NCBI RefSeq assembly: GCF_000422765.1
Contig: NZ_AUGR01000014.1
Span: forward strand, 1 to 64,000
Direction: 5' to 3'
Length of the DNA stretch: 64,000 nucleotides
DNA from: Neptunomonas japonica DSM 18939
GTDB taxonomy: Bacteria; Pseudomonadota; Gammaproteobacteria; Pseudomonadales; Balneatricaceae
Part shown: positions 9,691-17,943 of the stretch, piece by piece
Numbering within the stretch: the stretch's first letter is position 1
How the letters are laid out: every line of letters begins with the position of its first letter
Translations under genes and position numbers: made by a program
The notes under the pieces: model-generated
Told to the model about the DNA's origin: nothing
What the model saw: only the letters and a program-made list of their open reading frames with translations
Database searches by the model: none

Positions 9691-10359
9691 CTACTCTTTC
9701 AACTTAACCACTAGCTGGTTGTCATCGATCCTGACAAAAGCTACGCCATCAGCAAAGCTTTTCCAAAAGCCTTCTCCACCGCCATATTGCTCGACTAAAT
9801 CAATATTTTTCAAACTACCCATCCAGGCGTTGGGCAAAGGCACTCCCCATAGACTCACCCCACGCAGCTTGACACTCGGGCGATCATTATTAAATGCAAT
9901 CTCGACACCCGCATTGATCCTAACGGTTTCTCCACCCAAAATTGGAAAGTCCGGATCCACAGGAATAAGCAACTTAGCACTGGCTAAATTATCTGAAAGG
10001 TCGATCGCAAAACGCCTCGCCAAGTCAGGGTTTTTAGCAATTAAACTATTCAGCTCTTTCTCTGAGAATTTAACTTCGCGACTCGCACCGGTCTCAGAAT
10101 ATGCCTCAGGCTGAAGTGGTTTATTAGGGTCCGATACAGCCGACCCATCCTCTACCTGAATACCAAAAAAGCTTAGTTTTTTATCAAGCTGCTGCTGCTC
10201 ACCCGAAGAAAGGCTCACCGGGTTAAATGAAGAGGGAAAATATACCCACTTAACAAAGAGACCGCCCAGAATAATCGCTAAAAACACAGCTAAAAAAACT
10301 GTTAAAAAAAGCGGAAATCTACGTTTGGGTACTGCAGCAGGTTGGGTATCACTTTCCAT
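9691..10359 (-). CDS. Single-pass membrane-anchored protein of unknown function
   Basis: I do not recognise a family. From ATG 10359 the protein has about 222 residues: a short basic cytoplasmic start (VPKRRFPLF), one strong transmembrane segment (about residues 13-35, FLTVFLAVFLAIILGGLFVKW), then a polar periplasmic or extracytoplasmic region of about 185 residues. Earlier ATGs at 10380 and 10392 are possible but have no better ribosome site. It is the last gene of the leftward run that begins with mtnB, 55 bp after the zinc-ribbon gene. A weak hairpin (TAGCCG/CGGCTA, 9672-9693) lies at its end. No catalytic motif was seen. Confidence 0.7.
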   Translation of the reverse strand: MESDTQPAAVPKRRFPLFLTVFLAVFLAIILGGLFVKWVYFPSSFNPVSLSSGEQQQLDKKLSFFGIQVEDGSAVSDPNKPLQPEAYSETGASREVKFSEKELNSLIAKNPDLARRFAIDLSDNLASAKLLIPVDPDFPILGGETVRINAGVEIAFNNDRPSVKLRGVSLWGVPLPNAWMGSLKNIDLVEQYGGGEGFWKSFADGVAFVRIDDNQLVVKLKE

Positions 10360-10447
10360 AAAGATGCCTGTATTTTTCATTGTTACAATCAAAATACAAT
10401 AAAGCCTCCACGGTGAACACAGCCTGTATCAACTCATCTTGATGAAC

Positions 10448-10858
10448 TTACTTAGCACCGAGTGTCCACTGCTCTACCCATTCTGTTTCTTCAGGTTCAA
10501 GATAAGCTTGCTCAAGTAACTCCTGCGCCCACGGCTCTTTTATAGCCAAATGATTAAGGACAACAATAGCCGAAACCTTGGCAGCAGTTACTTCACTCCA
10601 CATGGTTGTCCCTAAACAGCGCCAATGGTTGGGATCTATACGCTTAGGTCGCTCTACCTGTTCTTTGCAGGTTTCACACACCATTAAACAATGCTCGTAC
10701 GAAGGATCACTAGCAACAGGAGGCACTTCAAAAATGCTCAGCGGTTCTCCACTGGCATCACACAGTTCACAATGCGCTCCACAACGGCGTACCAAATCTT
10801 TACCAAACATCGTCAGGTTATGGTGGCGTTCCTGGTGTTTATCACGTCCTTTTGACAT
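10448..10858 (-). CDS. PhnA/YjdM-like zinc-ribbon protein
   Basis: The 136-residue protein carries two cysteine pairs, CELC (after CGAH) and CETC (in CLMVCETCKEQ), which would form a zinc ribbon. After them comes RIDPNHWRCLGTTMWSEV, a segment common to proteins annotated PhnA in pseudomonads. The name comes from E. coli phnA/yjdM. It does not show that the protein acts on phosphonates, and no phosphonate genes are adjacent. It sits 8 bp after mtnD on the same strand, so it is probably co-transcribed with methionine salvage genes. Function unknown. Confidence 0.75.
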   Translation of the reverse strand: MSKGRDKHQERHHNLTMFGKDLVRRCGAHCELCDASGEPLSIFEVPPVASDPSYEHCLMVCETCKEQVERPKRIDPNHWRCLGTTMWSEVTAAKVSAIVVLNHLAIKEPWAQELLEQAYLEPEETEWVEQWTLGAK

Positions 10859-10866
10859 GGTATTAG

Positions 10867-11412
10867 TTACTCATCAAATAGCGGGAAACGCGAGGCGATA
10901 TCATCACCTGTAAAATCTGCGACCCAGCCATCGGGGTTATTAAAAAAACGAATCGCAGTAAAATGCGGTTCCGGGCCCATGTCGAACCAGTGCTTAGTCT
11001 GATTAGGCACCGACAGTAAATCATCTTTACAGCAATGAATCATATAGACTTTATCTTCTATATGAAGATAAAACATACCTTCGCCAGCAACAAAAAAGCG
11101 CACTTCATCTTCTGAGTGAATATGCTCATTCAAAAACTTCTTACGAAACTCATCTTTTTGCGGGTTATCCGGCGTAATGGCTGCAATATCGACGGTTTTA
11201 TAACCTTCCTCTTTTACCAGCTCTGCGATTTCCTGATCATAAGCCTGCAGGACTTCTTCATGAGACATTTCAGGTGTAATTGGGCAATTAATCATCCAAC
11301 GCTCAAAACGAATACCGACAGCAGCCATCGTACTTTTAATAACATCGCCATCATCACTGTGCAGTATTTGCTGACGGGTATCATTATCTTGATATACGGT
11401 TATAGCACTCAT
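10867..11412 (-). CDS. mtnD: Acireductone dioxygenase
   Basis: MtnD is a cupin metalloenzyme that oxidises acireductone to formate and 2-oxo-4-methylthiobutanoate (Fe form), the last precursor before methionine. With Ni it gives CO and methylthiopropionate instead. The protein has 181 residues, the usual size. Metal ligands are His97, His99 and Glu103 in EHIHSEDEVRFF, and His141 in TKHWFDMG. They match the Klebsiella enzyme, offset by one residue. It is the third gene of the mtnBCD run, 34 bp after mtnC. Confidence 0.95.
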   Translation of the reverse strand: MSAITVYQDNDTRQQILHSDDGDVIKSTMAAVGIRFERWMINCPITPEMSHEEVLQAYDQEIAELVKEEGYKTVDIAAITPDNPQKDEFRKKFLNEHIHSEDEVRFFVAGEGMFYLHIEDKVYMIHCCKDDLLSVPNQTKHWFDMGPEPHFTAIRFFNNPDGWVADFTGDDIASRFPLFDE

Positions 11413-11446
11413 TACTCACTCCTAGCCTACAGCTGTCTACTCTCAA

Positions 11447-12124
11447 TTAAACACTTATACTCTCAAAAGAACTCACTACATTATGCGTGGCGTTTTCTGG
11501 TAGCTCTTCACGCGCCAGCAAGCAGGTTTTCATGCCCGCCGATTGTGCCGCATCCAACTCTTCAACGATATCCGACAAAAAGAGGATATTCTCAGGTCGC
11601 TGTTGCAACGCATTAGCGATTGAAACATACGCCGCCGTCTCTCTTTTATGGCCGGTGCTTGTATCAAAATAGTGGCTAAAAAGAGAAGTTAAATCGCCAA
11701 AATCACTATAACCAAACAATAATTGCTGAGCTTTCACCGATCCCGACGAAAATACACTTAATTCAACACCTTGCTCGCTCCAACGCTTCAAATATTCATA
11801 AGCGTCTTCGTATAAATGCCCGGTAAAATCACCACTCTTATAACCCTGCACCCAAATCAAACCTTGCAGTGTCTTTAAGGCTGTGACCTTTTTATCCTGA
11901 TCGATCCAATTAATAAACGCTTGAATCAATGTTGTTTGATCTGCATCAGGAGCATCTAATACAAGCCTGGCTTCAGCCATAATGCTTTGTACTGCAGCAT
12001 CATCCCAATGGCCTTTTACAAACTCTGGCAAAGCCTGTCGTGCATAGGGAAAAAGCACGTTATGAACAAATCGAATATCCGTGGTGGTGCCTTCTATATC
12101 TGTCAAAATCACTTTAATGGTCAT
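11447..12124 (-). CDS. mtnC: Enolase-phosphatase
   Basis: MtnC is a HAD-superfamily bifunctional enzyme. It enolises 2,3-diketo-5-methylthiopentyl-1-phosphate and then removes the phosphate to give acireductone. The 225-residue protein starts with the motif I region ILTDIEGTTTDI (nucleophile Asp in DIEGT). It has SVFSSGSVKAQ as motif II and a GHKRETAAY segment with the conserved lysine. LFLSDIVEELDAA carries the acidic motif III. It lies between mtnB and mtnD on the same strand, with short gaps. Confidence 0.94.
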   Translation of the reverse strand: MTIKVILTDIEGTTTDIRFVHNVLFPYARQALPEFVKGHWDDAAVQSIMAEARLVLDAPDADQTTLIQAFINWIDQDKKVTALKTLQGLIWVQGYKSGDFTGHLYEDAYEYLKRWSEQGVELSVFSSGSVKAQQLLFGYSDFGDLTSLFSHYFDTSTGHKRETAAYVSIANALQQRPENILFLSDIVEELDAAQSAGMKTCLLAREELPENATHNVVSSFESISV

Positions 12125-12191
12125 ATCGTTTCTCGATTTATATCTCTACTTCTAGCGCTTTATAAACACAAATAGCACTCAATGAAATGCG

Positions 12192-12800
12192 CTATTTTTT
12201 TAACAACATCATGTCGCGCTCACAGGCAAACAAAAACTCTAACCCTTCAAGGTGCCTTTTAGCCTCAACCATATCTTTGCCCCATGCATAGAGACCGTGC
12301 CCTCTCACCAAAAAACCCCACTGTAAAGGCGACCTGGCCCAAGTATTTTTCAGTTGCTGTGCAAGTGCTTGCATATCCTGAGTATTATCAAAAATATGAA
12401 TAGCTAGAGCCGCATCATGCGTACTATTTCCTGATAAGGACTTTTGCATCTCATAACCATTTAAAGCTAGGGTATTTGATGTTTCTAGACGAGACAGTAC
12501 TGTAGAAGCAATCGAGTGCGTATGTAGCACCGCACCGATATTGGTATCCAAAGCATAAAGTGCTGTATGTAACAACGTTTCAGCTGACGGCTTTAATACA
12601 GAGTTAATCGCCTGCCCATGCAAATCGACTTGGAGCAGATCGTAAGGAGTAAGCTCACCCTTGTGACGCCCCGATGCTGTCACCCACGCAGATGTGGCAT
12701 CAATGCGAGCCGAAAAGTTACCACCCGTAGCAGGGCACCAACCTTGTGCATCAATCCAGCGGCCCGCTTCAACAATAGAGTGTGTCAGTACGTCAGACAT
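12192..12800 (-). CDS. mtnB: Methylthioribulose-1-phosphate dehydratase
   Basis: MtnB is a class II aldolase/adducin-fold zinc enzyme that dehydrates methylthioribulose-1-phosphate, the product of MtnA. The 202-residue protein shows GWCPATGGNFSAR near residue 19. It also has VLHTHSIASTVLS (zinc-binding His-x-His) and FLVRGHGLYAWG, which carries a further zinc histidine. It is the first gene of the leftward mtnB-mtnC-mtnD unit. A leader of more than 100 bp with two hairpins lies upstream. Confidence 0.93.
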   Translation of the reverse strand: MSDVLTHSIVEAGRWIDAQGWCPATGGNFSARIDATSAWVTASGRHKGELTPYDLLQVDLHGQAINSVLKPSAETLLHTALYALDTNIGAVLHTHSIASTVLSRLETSNTLALNGYEMQKSLSGNSTHDAALAIHIFDNTQDMQALAQQLKNTWARSPLQWGFLVRGHGLYAWGKDMVEAKRHLEGLEFLFACERDMMLLKK

Positions 12801-13399
12801 CAGTAGTAGCCATTAATCATTCTATAAAAAGCGTTAGTTTACGAGAAGATGCTGAATTATCGAAGGAAAACCGAAGGATATTTTTCAAGAGCAGGCATAG
12901 GAAAGGGGCGGTCGGTCAGACAGCCCCTCAGAACCGAAATAATTTCGGTTATAAAAGCCCGAAGGCAAAACGATACGCATGAAACTTCTTATATAGGCGC
13001 TTATCAAATACTGACGTTTCTTAATCAAAGGTTTTACTTAATAAAGTAAATGAACGACTCAAGTGAAGCGACTATCTAAGCGAAACAGTGTTTTCTCCTC
13101 TTCAGCGTTTACGATCAACTGAATTCAGTATAACTAAATTTTCATAAAGTCATAGATCTGATTTTTCCAGTAATACCCTATAATCCGTGAATGAATTTCA
13201 TCTTGAAAATTCACCCCATGGCACCCTTCTTGTGCTCTCTTTACTCGTATAAAGATGACGGCAAAACAAGCCCAATAAAAAATCTTCATAAGTTAAGCAC
13301 ACTATTTGGAGAGCATACTGGCATGCCCAAAGCAGGTCCGACAATCAGAGATAACAGACAGCTACTAACATGACACTAGGTTACTTTGTTGGTGAGTAT
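12801..13399. other. Non-coding interval upstream of mtnB
   Basis: This 599-bp stretch has no convincing gene. Short open frames on either strand lack ribosome sites and family similarity. The mtnB-proximal half holds two adjacent hairpins on the leftward transcript (12904-12950). On the plus strand, a TATAAT at 13179-13184 without a good -35 is followed by no recognised gene. No SAM-I, SAM-II or SAH riboswitch consensus could be matched by eye. Confidence 0.6.
12904..12950 (-). promoter_or_regulatory. Two adjacent hairpins in the mtnB leader
   Basis: Reading toward mtnB, AACCGAAAT/ATTTCGGTT (12932-12950) forms a near-perfect palindromic hairpin. It is followed by AGGGGC/GCCCCT (12904-12928) with an inner GTC/GAC extension. 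No run of T follows either stem, so they do not look like simple terminators. Their place about 100-150 nt upstream of the mtnBCD start suggests a structured leader or an operator. Function is inference. Confidence 0.4.
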
Positions 13400-13639
13400 C
13401 TACTTGCTCTCGGGCAGTGCTTCGAATTCTTTTCTTTTTCCCTCAAACCACGCCGTCATTGCATCAGGCTTTTGCATTAACTGCATCATCTCATCCATCG
13501 CTTTAAGATGAGCTGCATCTTTTTTCTGGAACATTTCTGTACCGTGTTGCTTACTCAACTCCGCAATCTCTTCAAATGAATTAGCATGAAACTCTTTATC
13601 ACAAGCGCCACCTAACTGCTTACAACTCATAATTTTCAT
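13400..13639 (-). CDS. DUF1059-family small protein
   Basis: The 79-residue protein starts MKIMSCKQLGGACDKEFHANSF, typical of the DUF1059 family, with conserved cysteines at residues 5 and 12. I chose ATG 13639 because AAGGTGG lies 5 bp upstream; an upstream GTG at 13648 would place that site inside the gene. The rest is helical and methionine-rich. Function of the family is unknown. It stands alone between the mtnB leader and the kinase-like gene. Confidence 0.82.
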   Translation of the reverse strand: MKIMSCKQLGGACDKEFHANSFEEIAELSKQHGTEMFQKKDAAHLKAMDEMMQLMQKPDAMTAWFEGKRKEFEALPESK

Positions 13640-13731
13640 AGCTACCACCTTATTTTATTGATGCTATTACTGATAACACTTCATAACACTGCCAGCAAGA
13701 AAATGATCATATTCAGCTTTTTAATGAGCAA

Positions 13732-14517
13732 TCACATATCACTATGCCCACCAAGCTCATACCAAAGCCGGTTCAGCTGCCGGTTAGTCCGCAACGCAAT
13801 ATTGATTGCGCACTCAAATGCTTCTGAATCGACACCCTTAAAAGCAGGTAGTGTAGCGACAGCCAGATGCGGTATTGTAAACTCTGCCACCAGCGATGCA
13901 GCATCCAACCAAGGACTCCCCATACCAGCATACTCCCAATCGATAACCACCAGCTGCCCTTCATTATTCAGCAGGTTCCCCTTATGCAGATCATGATGAA
14001 CAAGGCACGACTCAAGATCGGCGGTTGTATTTAGCTCTAGCATTAGTGCAGTTACAGAGTTCAGCAACACCTGTGCTTGCGAGGAATTATTTAGATCATC
14101 AATTTTTTGCTGATATGCATCCCATAATGCCTGGTAATCATATGGCGGTATGTTTCTTATCTGCTGCCAATCAGATACACAGGCCAATATCTGAGCGTGC
14201 AGGTCAGCTATGGGCGCATCATCTAATGCCGTGTAGCGCTTCATCAATAGCCATCCCGGCTGGGTTTCATCTGGTATTTTTTGCTGCAAAATTTTCGGCG
14301 CCCATGCTTTAGTGCCAAGAAGGCTTAGCACTTTTTCTTCTCGATGCCGGCAAACACCCAGTACCGGCTTTGTTGTATCGAGGCGTAAAACAACAACTTG
14401 CTCTTGGTAAACCCCAGTATAGAGCTGGTTGGTTGTACCCGCGTGCAACAAAGGCTGCCATTGCACATCTTCAGACAATTGAATGTTTATATTTTCAAGC
14501 AACTGGCTCTGTTTCAA
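13732..14517 (-). CDS. APH/choline-kinase-fold phosphotransferase, candidate thiamine kinase
   Basis: The protein has 261 residues and the aminoglycoside-phosphotransferase/choline kinase fold. The catalytic loop is CLVHHDLHKGNLL (Asp in HxDxxxxN) and the metal-binding Asp follows in LVVIDWEYAGMGSPWLDAA. VVVLRLDT lies in the N-lobe where the nucleotide lysine usually sits, but no lysine is obvious there. Family members phosphorylate choline, thiamine, ethanolamine or drugs. The gene is divergent from a TPP-riboswitch-controlled thiBPQ operon, 54 bp from the riboswitch, so thiamine kinase (ThiK-like, thiamine to thiamine phosphate) is the best guess. Sequence alone cannot separate this from choline kinase. 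Confidence 0.72.
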   Translation of the reverse strand: MKQSQLLENINIQLSEDVQWQPLLHAGTTNQLYTGVYQEQVVVLRLDTTKPVLGVCRHREEKVLSLLGTKAWAPKILQQKIPDETQPGWLLMKRYTALDDAPIADLHAQILACVSDWQQIRNIPPYDYQALWDAYQQKIDDLNNSSQAQVLLNSVTALMLELNTTADLESCLVHHDLHKGNLLNNEGQLVVIDWEYAGMGSPWLDAASLVAEFTIPHLAVATLPAFKGVDSEAFECAINIALRTNRQLNRLWYELGGHSDM

Positions 14518-14571
14518 AAGTCACCTTGGTCATTAGCGAGAGGTTATAGATATGCTATATTAGCGCCTGTT

Positions 14572-14657
14572 ATCGGGGCGTTGGCCTAACAGTAGTACTT
14601 AGGCCTGACTGAGAGTGTACCCGTCGAACCTGATCCAGTTAATACTGGCGTAGGGAA
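14572..14657 (+). ncRNA. TPP riboswitch (THI element)
   Basis: The conserved elements are in order: a GGGGCG start, CTGAGAG (14608-14614), ACCCGTCGAACCTGATC, GTTAATACTGGCG and TAGGGAA just before the thiB ribosome site. This is the standard thiamine pyrophosphate aptamer. High TPP should reduce expression of the thiBPQ operon. In gammaproteobacteria this is often done by masking the ribosome site, which fits the short gap to ATG 14669. Confidence 0.96.
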
Positions 14658-14668
14658 TAAAGGAAAAA

Positions 14669-15643
14669 ATGAAAAGACTATTCTCGTTACTCGCAGCCTG
14701 CGGGCTGGCAACATCGGCACATGCTGCAGATCTTACCGTGTATACCTATGACTCTTTTGTTTCTGAGTGGGGACCTGGTCCTCAACTGGAAGCGGCATTT
14801 GAAGAGTCTTGTCAGTGTGATCTAGCATTTATTGCAGTCGATGATGGCGTTAGTATTTTAAACCGTCTGCGAATCGAGAAAGACAAAACCAAGGCAGATG
14901 TTCTACTTGGTTTGGATGATTCACTCACAGAAGTCACTCGCCGTGAATCGCTTGTACAACCACATGGCATAGCGCTGAATGGATTAAAACCCGAGCTGCA
15001 ATGGCAGGATCAGGACTTTATTCCCTACGATTATGGCTTTTTCTCTTTTGTTTATAATACAAACAAAGTCGAGCAGCCGGCTACTTCATTAAAAGCATTA
15101 ATCGATTCAGACGCATCAGTGATTTATCAAGATCCACGCACCAGCACTCCAGGGCAAGGGCTAATGCTGTGGGTCAAAGCTGTTTATGGTGATGACTCTG
15201 CCAACGCTTGGAAGCAACTCGCATCACATACGGTGACCGTCACCAAAGGCTGGTGGGAAGCCTACAGCATGTTTCTTGAAGGTGATGCGGACTATGTTCT
15301 AAGTTACAACACTTCTCCCGCCTATCATGTAGTTACTGAAGAAAAAACACACTACAAGGCAGCCGCTTTTTCCGAAGGGCATGTTGCACAAATAGAAGTG
15401 GCCGCCATTTCAAAGTATGCAAAAAATCCTGAGCTCGCCAAGCAGTTCCTTAGCTTTCTTATTTCACCTCAAGCGCAATCCATAATTCCAACGGCTAACT
15501 GGATGCTTCCGGTTGTCGATAATGTTGAATTGCCTGAGATTTTTGATGAACTAATTCAACCAAAACGTATCGGATTTACGCCAAAGCAGATAGCAAAACA
15601 GCGTAAATCATGGATTCGTGAATGGCGCTCTACTGCTAACTGA
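14669..15643 (+). CDS. thiB: Thiamine ABC transporter, periplasmic binding protein
   Basis: ThiB (TbpA) binds thiamine and its phosphates in the periplasm and delivers them to ThiPQ. The 324-residue protein has a Sec signal peptide (MKRLFSLLAACGLATSAHA, cut before ADLTVYTYDSF). It also has the family sequence DLAFIAVDDGVSILNRLRIEKDKTKAD broken over strands, and YDYGFFSFVYNT. It is directly downstream of the TPP riboswitch. The stop and the thiP start overlap at 15643, so the operon is thiB-thiP-thiQ. Confidence 0.95.
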   Translation: MKRLFSLLAACGLATSAHAADLTVYTYDSFVSEWGPGPQLEAAFEESCQCDLAFIAVDDGVSILNRLRIEKDKTKADVLLGLDDSLTEVTRRESLVQPHGIALNGLKPELQWQDQDFIPYDYGFFSFVYNTNKVEQPATSLKALIDSDASVIYQDPRTSTPGQGLMLWVKAVYGDDSANAWKQLASHTVTVTKGWWEAYSMFLEGDADYVLSYNTSPAYHVVTEEKTHYKAAAFSEGHVAQIEVAAISKYAKNPELAKQFLSFLISPQAQSIIPTANWMLPVVDNVELPEIFDELIQPKRIGFTPKQIAKQRKSWIREWRSTAN

Positions 15644-17268
15644 TGCGTTTATATTGGTTGGCTTATGCGGCTATTTTCGCACTTACTGTTCTGTCTTTTT
15701 ATGGACTGATCAATTTTGGTGACGAAGGGCTTGATACCTCGCTTCTGCAGGATAGCTATTTTTATGCAATCTTGGGCTTTACATTAAAGCAGGCGTTACT
15801 CAGTGCTTTGTTCTCTGTAGGGATAGCTATACCGATTGCACGCGCTCTGTATTTTTTGCCAGCGCTGCGTTTTAAAAAACTGTTCCTAACGTTTTGTTTG
15901 CTCTGTTTTGTCACTCCCACACTCATTGTTATTACCGGCCTAGTTGCGCTACTAGGTCGCTCAGGGCTTCTTACTCCATCACTGAATACCGCATTAAGTA
16001 GCTTTTCCGAAAGTACCTGGAACCTGTACGGATTATCGGGCATTTTGATTGCTCATATTTTTATGAACATGCCACTTGCCGTTAGAATTATCTATCTACA
16101 ACTACAAACAATCCCCGATAACAGCTGGAAACTCGCCAGCCAACTAAAGCTAAGTAAACGCCAGTGTTTTCGCATTGTTGAATGGCCGGTTCTAAAAAGC
16201 AGCAGTGTTTTATTACTCTGCTTTATCTTTGTACTTTGCTTTAACAGTTTTGCTGTTGTTCTCGCACTGGGTGGCGGCCCTCAATCGACAACCTTAGAAG
16301 TTGCCATTTATCAGGCGCTTAAATACGACTTTAATATCCCTGAAGCACTGACGTTAGCCTGGACACAACTCATAGTAGCCGGCGGGCTTTATTGGCTCAT
16401 TACTCGATCCGGCGGTGTCTCGTGGCAAAGTATAGAATCTAGCCAATATAACTGGCGCCCCAACCAAAGCTCTAGTGCACGCTTTTGGTTTTCCTCACTT
16501 TATGGATCTGCATGGCTTGTACTACTTTTGCCTTACCTGTCGTTGCTACCCGGTTTATTCGACAGCGATCTATCCAGCAAAGATCTTAAAGCCATAGGCC
16601 GCTCAGCACTTATCAGTATTAGCTTAGCCGCTATCGCAGCATGCTTAGCAATGGCACTGGCTTTCGCCCTGCTTCGCCCTATCCGCCAAGCCGCGTTAAA
16701 GGCTCAAAGCAAACGCGTTTGGCTATATGAAAGCCTAGCAACACACGCCTTAGTTGCCCCCGCTATGGTGCTTTCGGTAGGTCTATTTGTTTACCTACTA
16801 CCGCGCATTGACCTCGACCGCTGGGGCATTATCTTTGTTGTACTGTTAAACACCGCTCTGGTTATCCCTTTTGCTGTTCAAAAGCTCAAACCTAGATTGC
16901 TGCAGTTTGATCAACAATATGATCGCTTAGCACGCTCACTCAAGCTAACACAGCAAACGCGGTGGAAAATTGAATGGCCATTTATCAAAGAGATCTACCT
17001 AGCAACGATGGGTTTAGTTCTAGTTCTTGCAATGGGAGATGTGGCTATTTTCTCTATTTTTGGCAGCACTGATTGGACCACCCTACCCTGGCTAATTTAC
17101 GGTTACGCAAGCAGCTATCGAATCGCCGAAGCCAGTGCCGCATCATTTTTGTTACTGACACTTTGCGCTCTTTTTCTATTTTTTCTGGAAAAGCTTTCTT
17201 CGCGAAGCACTGTTAGCAAACAGCCTATAGAACCTAGCCAAGCGTATAAAGGCGAAACTCATGCTTAA
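15643..17268 (+). CDS. thiP: Thiamine ABC transporter, fused permease
   Basis: ThiP is the inner-membrane permease. The 541-residue protein has two homologous six-segment halves, each with an EAA-like loop facing the ATPase: near LKLSKRQCFRIVEWPVL in the first half and LKLTQQTRWKIEWPFIKE in the second. FNSFAVVLALGGGPQSTTLEVAIYQAL is characteristic of the family when read in pieces. It overlaps thiB by 1 bp and thiQ by 8 bp, consistent with translational coupling under the TPP riboswitch. Confidence 0.94.
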   Translation: MRLYWLAYAAIFALTVLSFYGLINFGDEGLDTSLLQDSYFYAILGFTLKQALLSALFSVGIAIPIARALYFLPALRFKKLFLTFCLLCFVTPTLIVITGLVALLGRSGLLTPSLNTALSSFSESTWNLYGLSGILIAHIFMNMPLAVRIIYLQLQTIPDNSWKLASQLKLSKRQCFRIVEWPVLKSSSVLLLCFIFVLCFNSFAVVLALGGGPQSTTLEVAIYQALKYDFNIPEALTLAWTQLIVAGGLYWLITRSGGVSWQSIESSQYNWRPNQSSSARFWFSSLYGSAWLVLLLPYLSLLPGLFDSDLSSKDLKAIGRSALISISLAAIAACLAMALAFALLRPIRQAALKAQSKRVWLYESLATHALVAPAMVLSVGLFVYLLPRIDLDRWGIIFVVLLNTALVIPFAVQKLKPRLLQFDQQYDRLARSLKLTQQTRWKIEWPFIKEIYLATMGLVLVLAMGDVAIFSIFGSTDWTTLPWLIYGYASSYRIAEASAASFLLLTLCALFLFFLEKLSSRSTVSKQPIEPSQAYKGETHA

Positions 17269-17860
17269 TATACAAAACCTTCTCCTTGAATTAGACGGCT
17301 GGCCGTTGCGTTATAATATGCAGATTAAGGCAGGCGAAATAGTCGCTATACAAGGTGTAAGCGGCGTTGGAAAAACCACCTTACTCAACTTAATTGGCGG
17401 GTATCAAACACCTAATAGCGGCAGTATTGAATGGAACCAGGAAGCACTAAACCGCTTATCCGTTGAAGAGCGCCCAGTCAGCATTCTATTTCAAGACCAT
17501 AACCTCTTTGAGCATATCAGCGTTATGGAGAACCTCTGTCTTGGCTTTAAAGAGCAAGCTCCTTTAGCTACGATAAAAAATGCCACAAACTATTTAGAAG
17601 TTTCACAGCACCTTGATAAAAAACCTGCGACTCTTTCCGGCGGACAACGCCAGCGTATCGCACTAATCCGAACTTTATTACGTCCTGAGCCCATTGTATT
17701 ACTAGATGAGCCCTTCGCAGAACTCGACCCTATAACGCGCAAGAAAGCAGCCCTATGGTGTAAAGAACAAGCCAAATCTACTGGAAAAACGGTATTACTG
17801 GTTACACATCAAGACGAAGACGTAGAGCGGATGGCAGATAGGCGCATTGTGCTTTCTTAG
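17261..17860 (+). CDS. thiQ: Thiamine ABC transporter, ATP-binding protein
   Basis: ThiQ powers thiamine import. The 199-residue protein is short, as ThiQ proteins are. It shows Walker A (GVSGVGKTTLLN), the Q-loop (VSILFQDHNLF), the ABC signature (LSGGQRQRIAL), Walker B (IVLLDEPFAELDP) and the switch histidine (LLVTHQDEDVER). It is the last gene of the thiBPQ operon and converges with pyrC; the only hairpin between them favours pyrC termination. Confidence 0.94.
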   Translation: MLNIQNLLLELDGWPLRYNMQIKAGEIVAIQGVSGVGKTTLLNLIGGYQTPNSGSIEWNQEALNRLSVEERPVSILFQDHNLFEHISVMENLCLGFKEQAPLATIKNATNYLEVSQHLDKKPATLSGGQRQRIALIRTLLRPEPIVLLDEPFAELDPITRKKAALWCKEQAKSTGKTVLLVTHQDEDVERMADRRIVLS

Positions 17861-17892
17861 TATTCAAAAAACGTTTAGCACGTACTACAAAT

Positions 17893-17926
17893 AAAAAAGC
17901 ACCTAAAAGCACAACGTTCTAGGTGC
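17893..17926 (-). terminator. Terminator of pyrC
   Basis: On the minus strand GCACCT ... AGGTGC (17926 to 17899) forms a stem followed by six T residues. It lies 18 bp after the pyrC stop and between the convergent thiQ and pyrC genes. Confidence 0.65.
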
Positions 17927-17943
17927 CTAATAACCGCAAAACT

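Noticed and set aside
12801-13140. SAM, SAH or GEMM-type riboswitch upstream of mtnB
   Set aside because: Hairpins are present, but the conserved core sequences of these aptamers were not found on either strand.
13191-13373. Sixty-codon open frame after a TATAAT in the gap upstream of mtnB
   Set aside because: The TATAAT lies only 7 bp before the start, there is no good -35 or ribosome site, and the sequence resembles no family.
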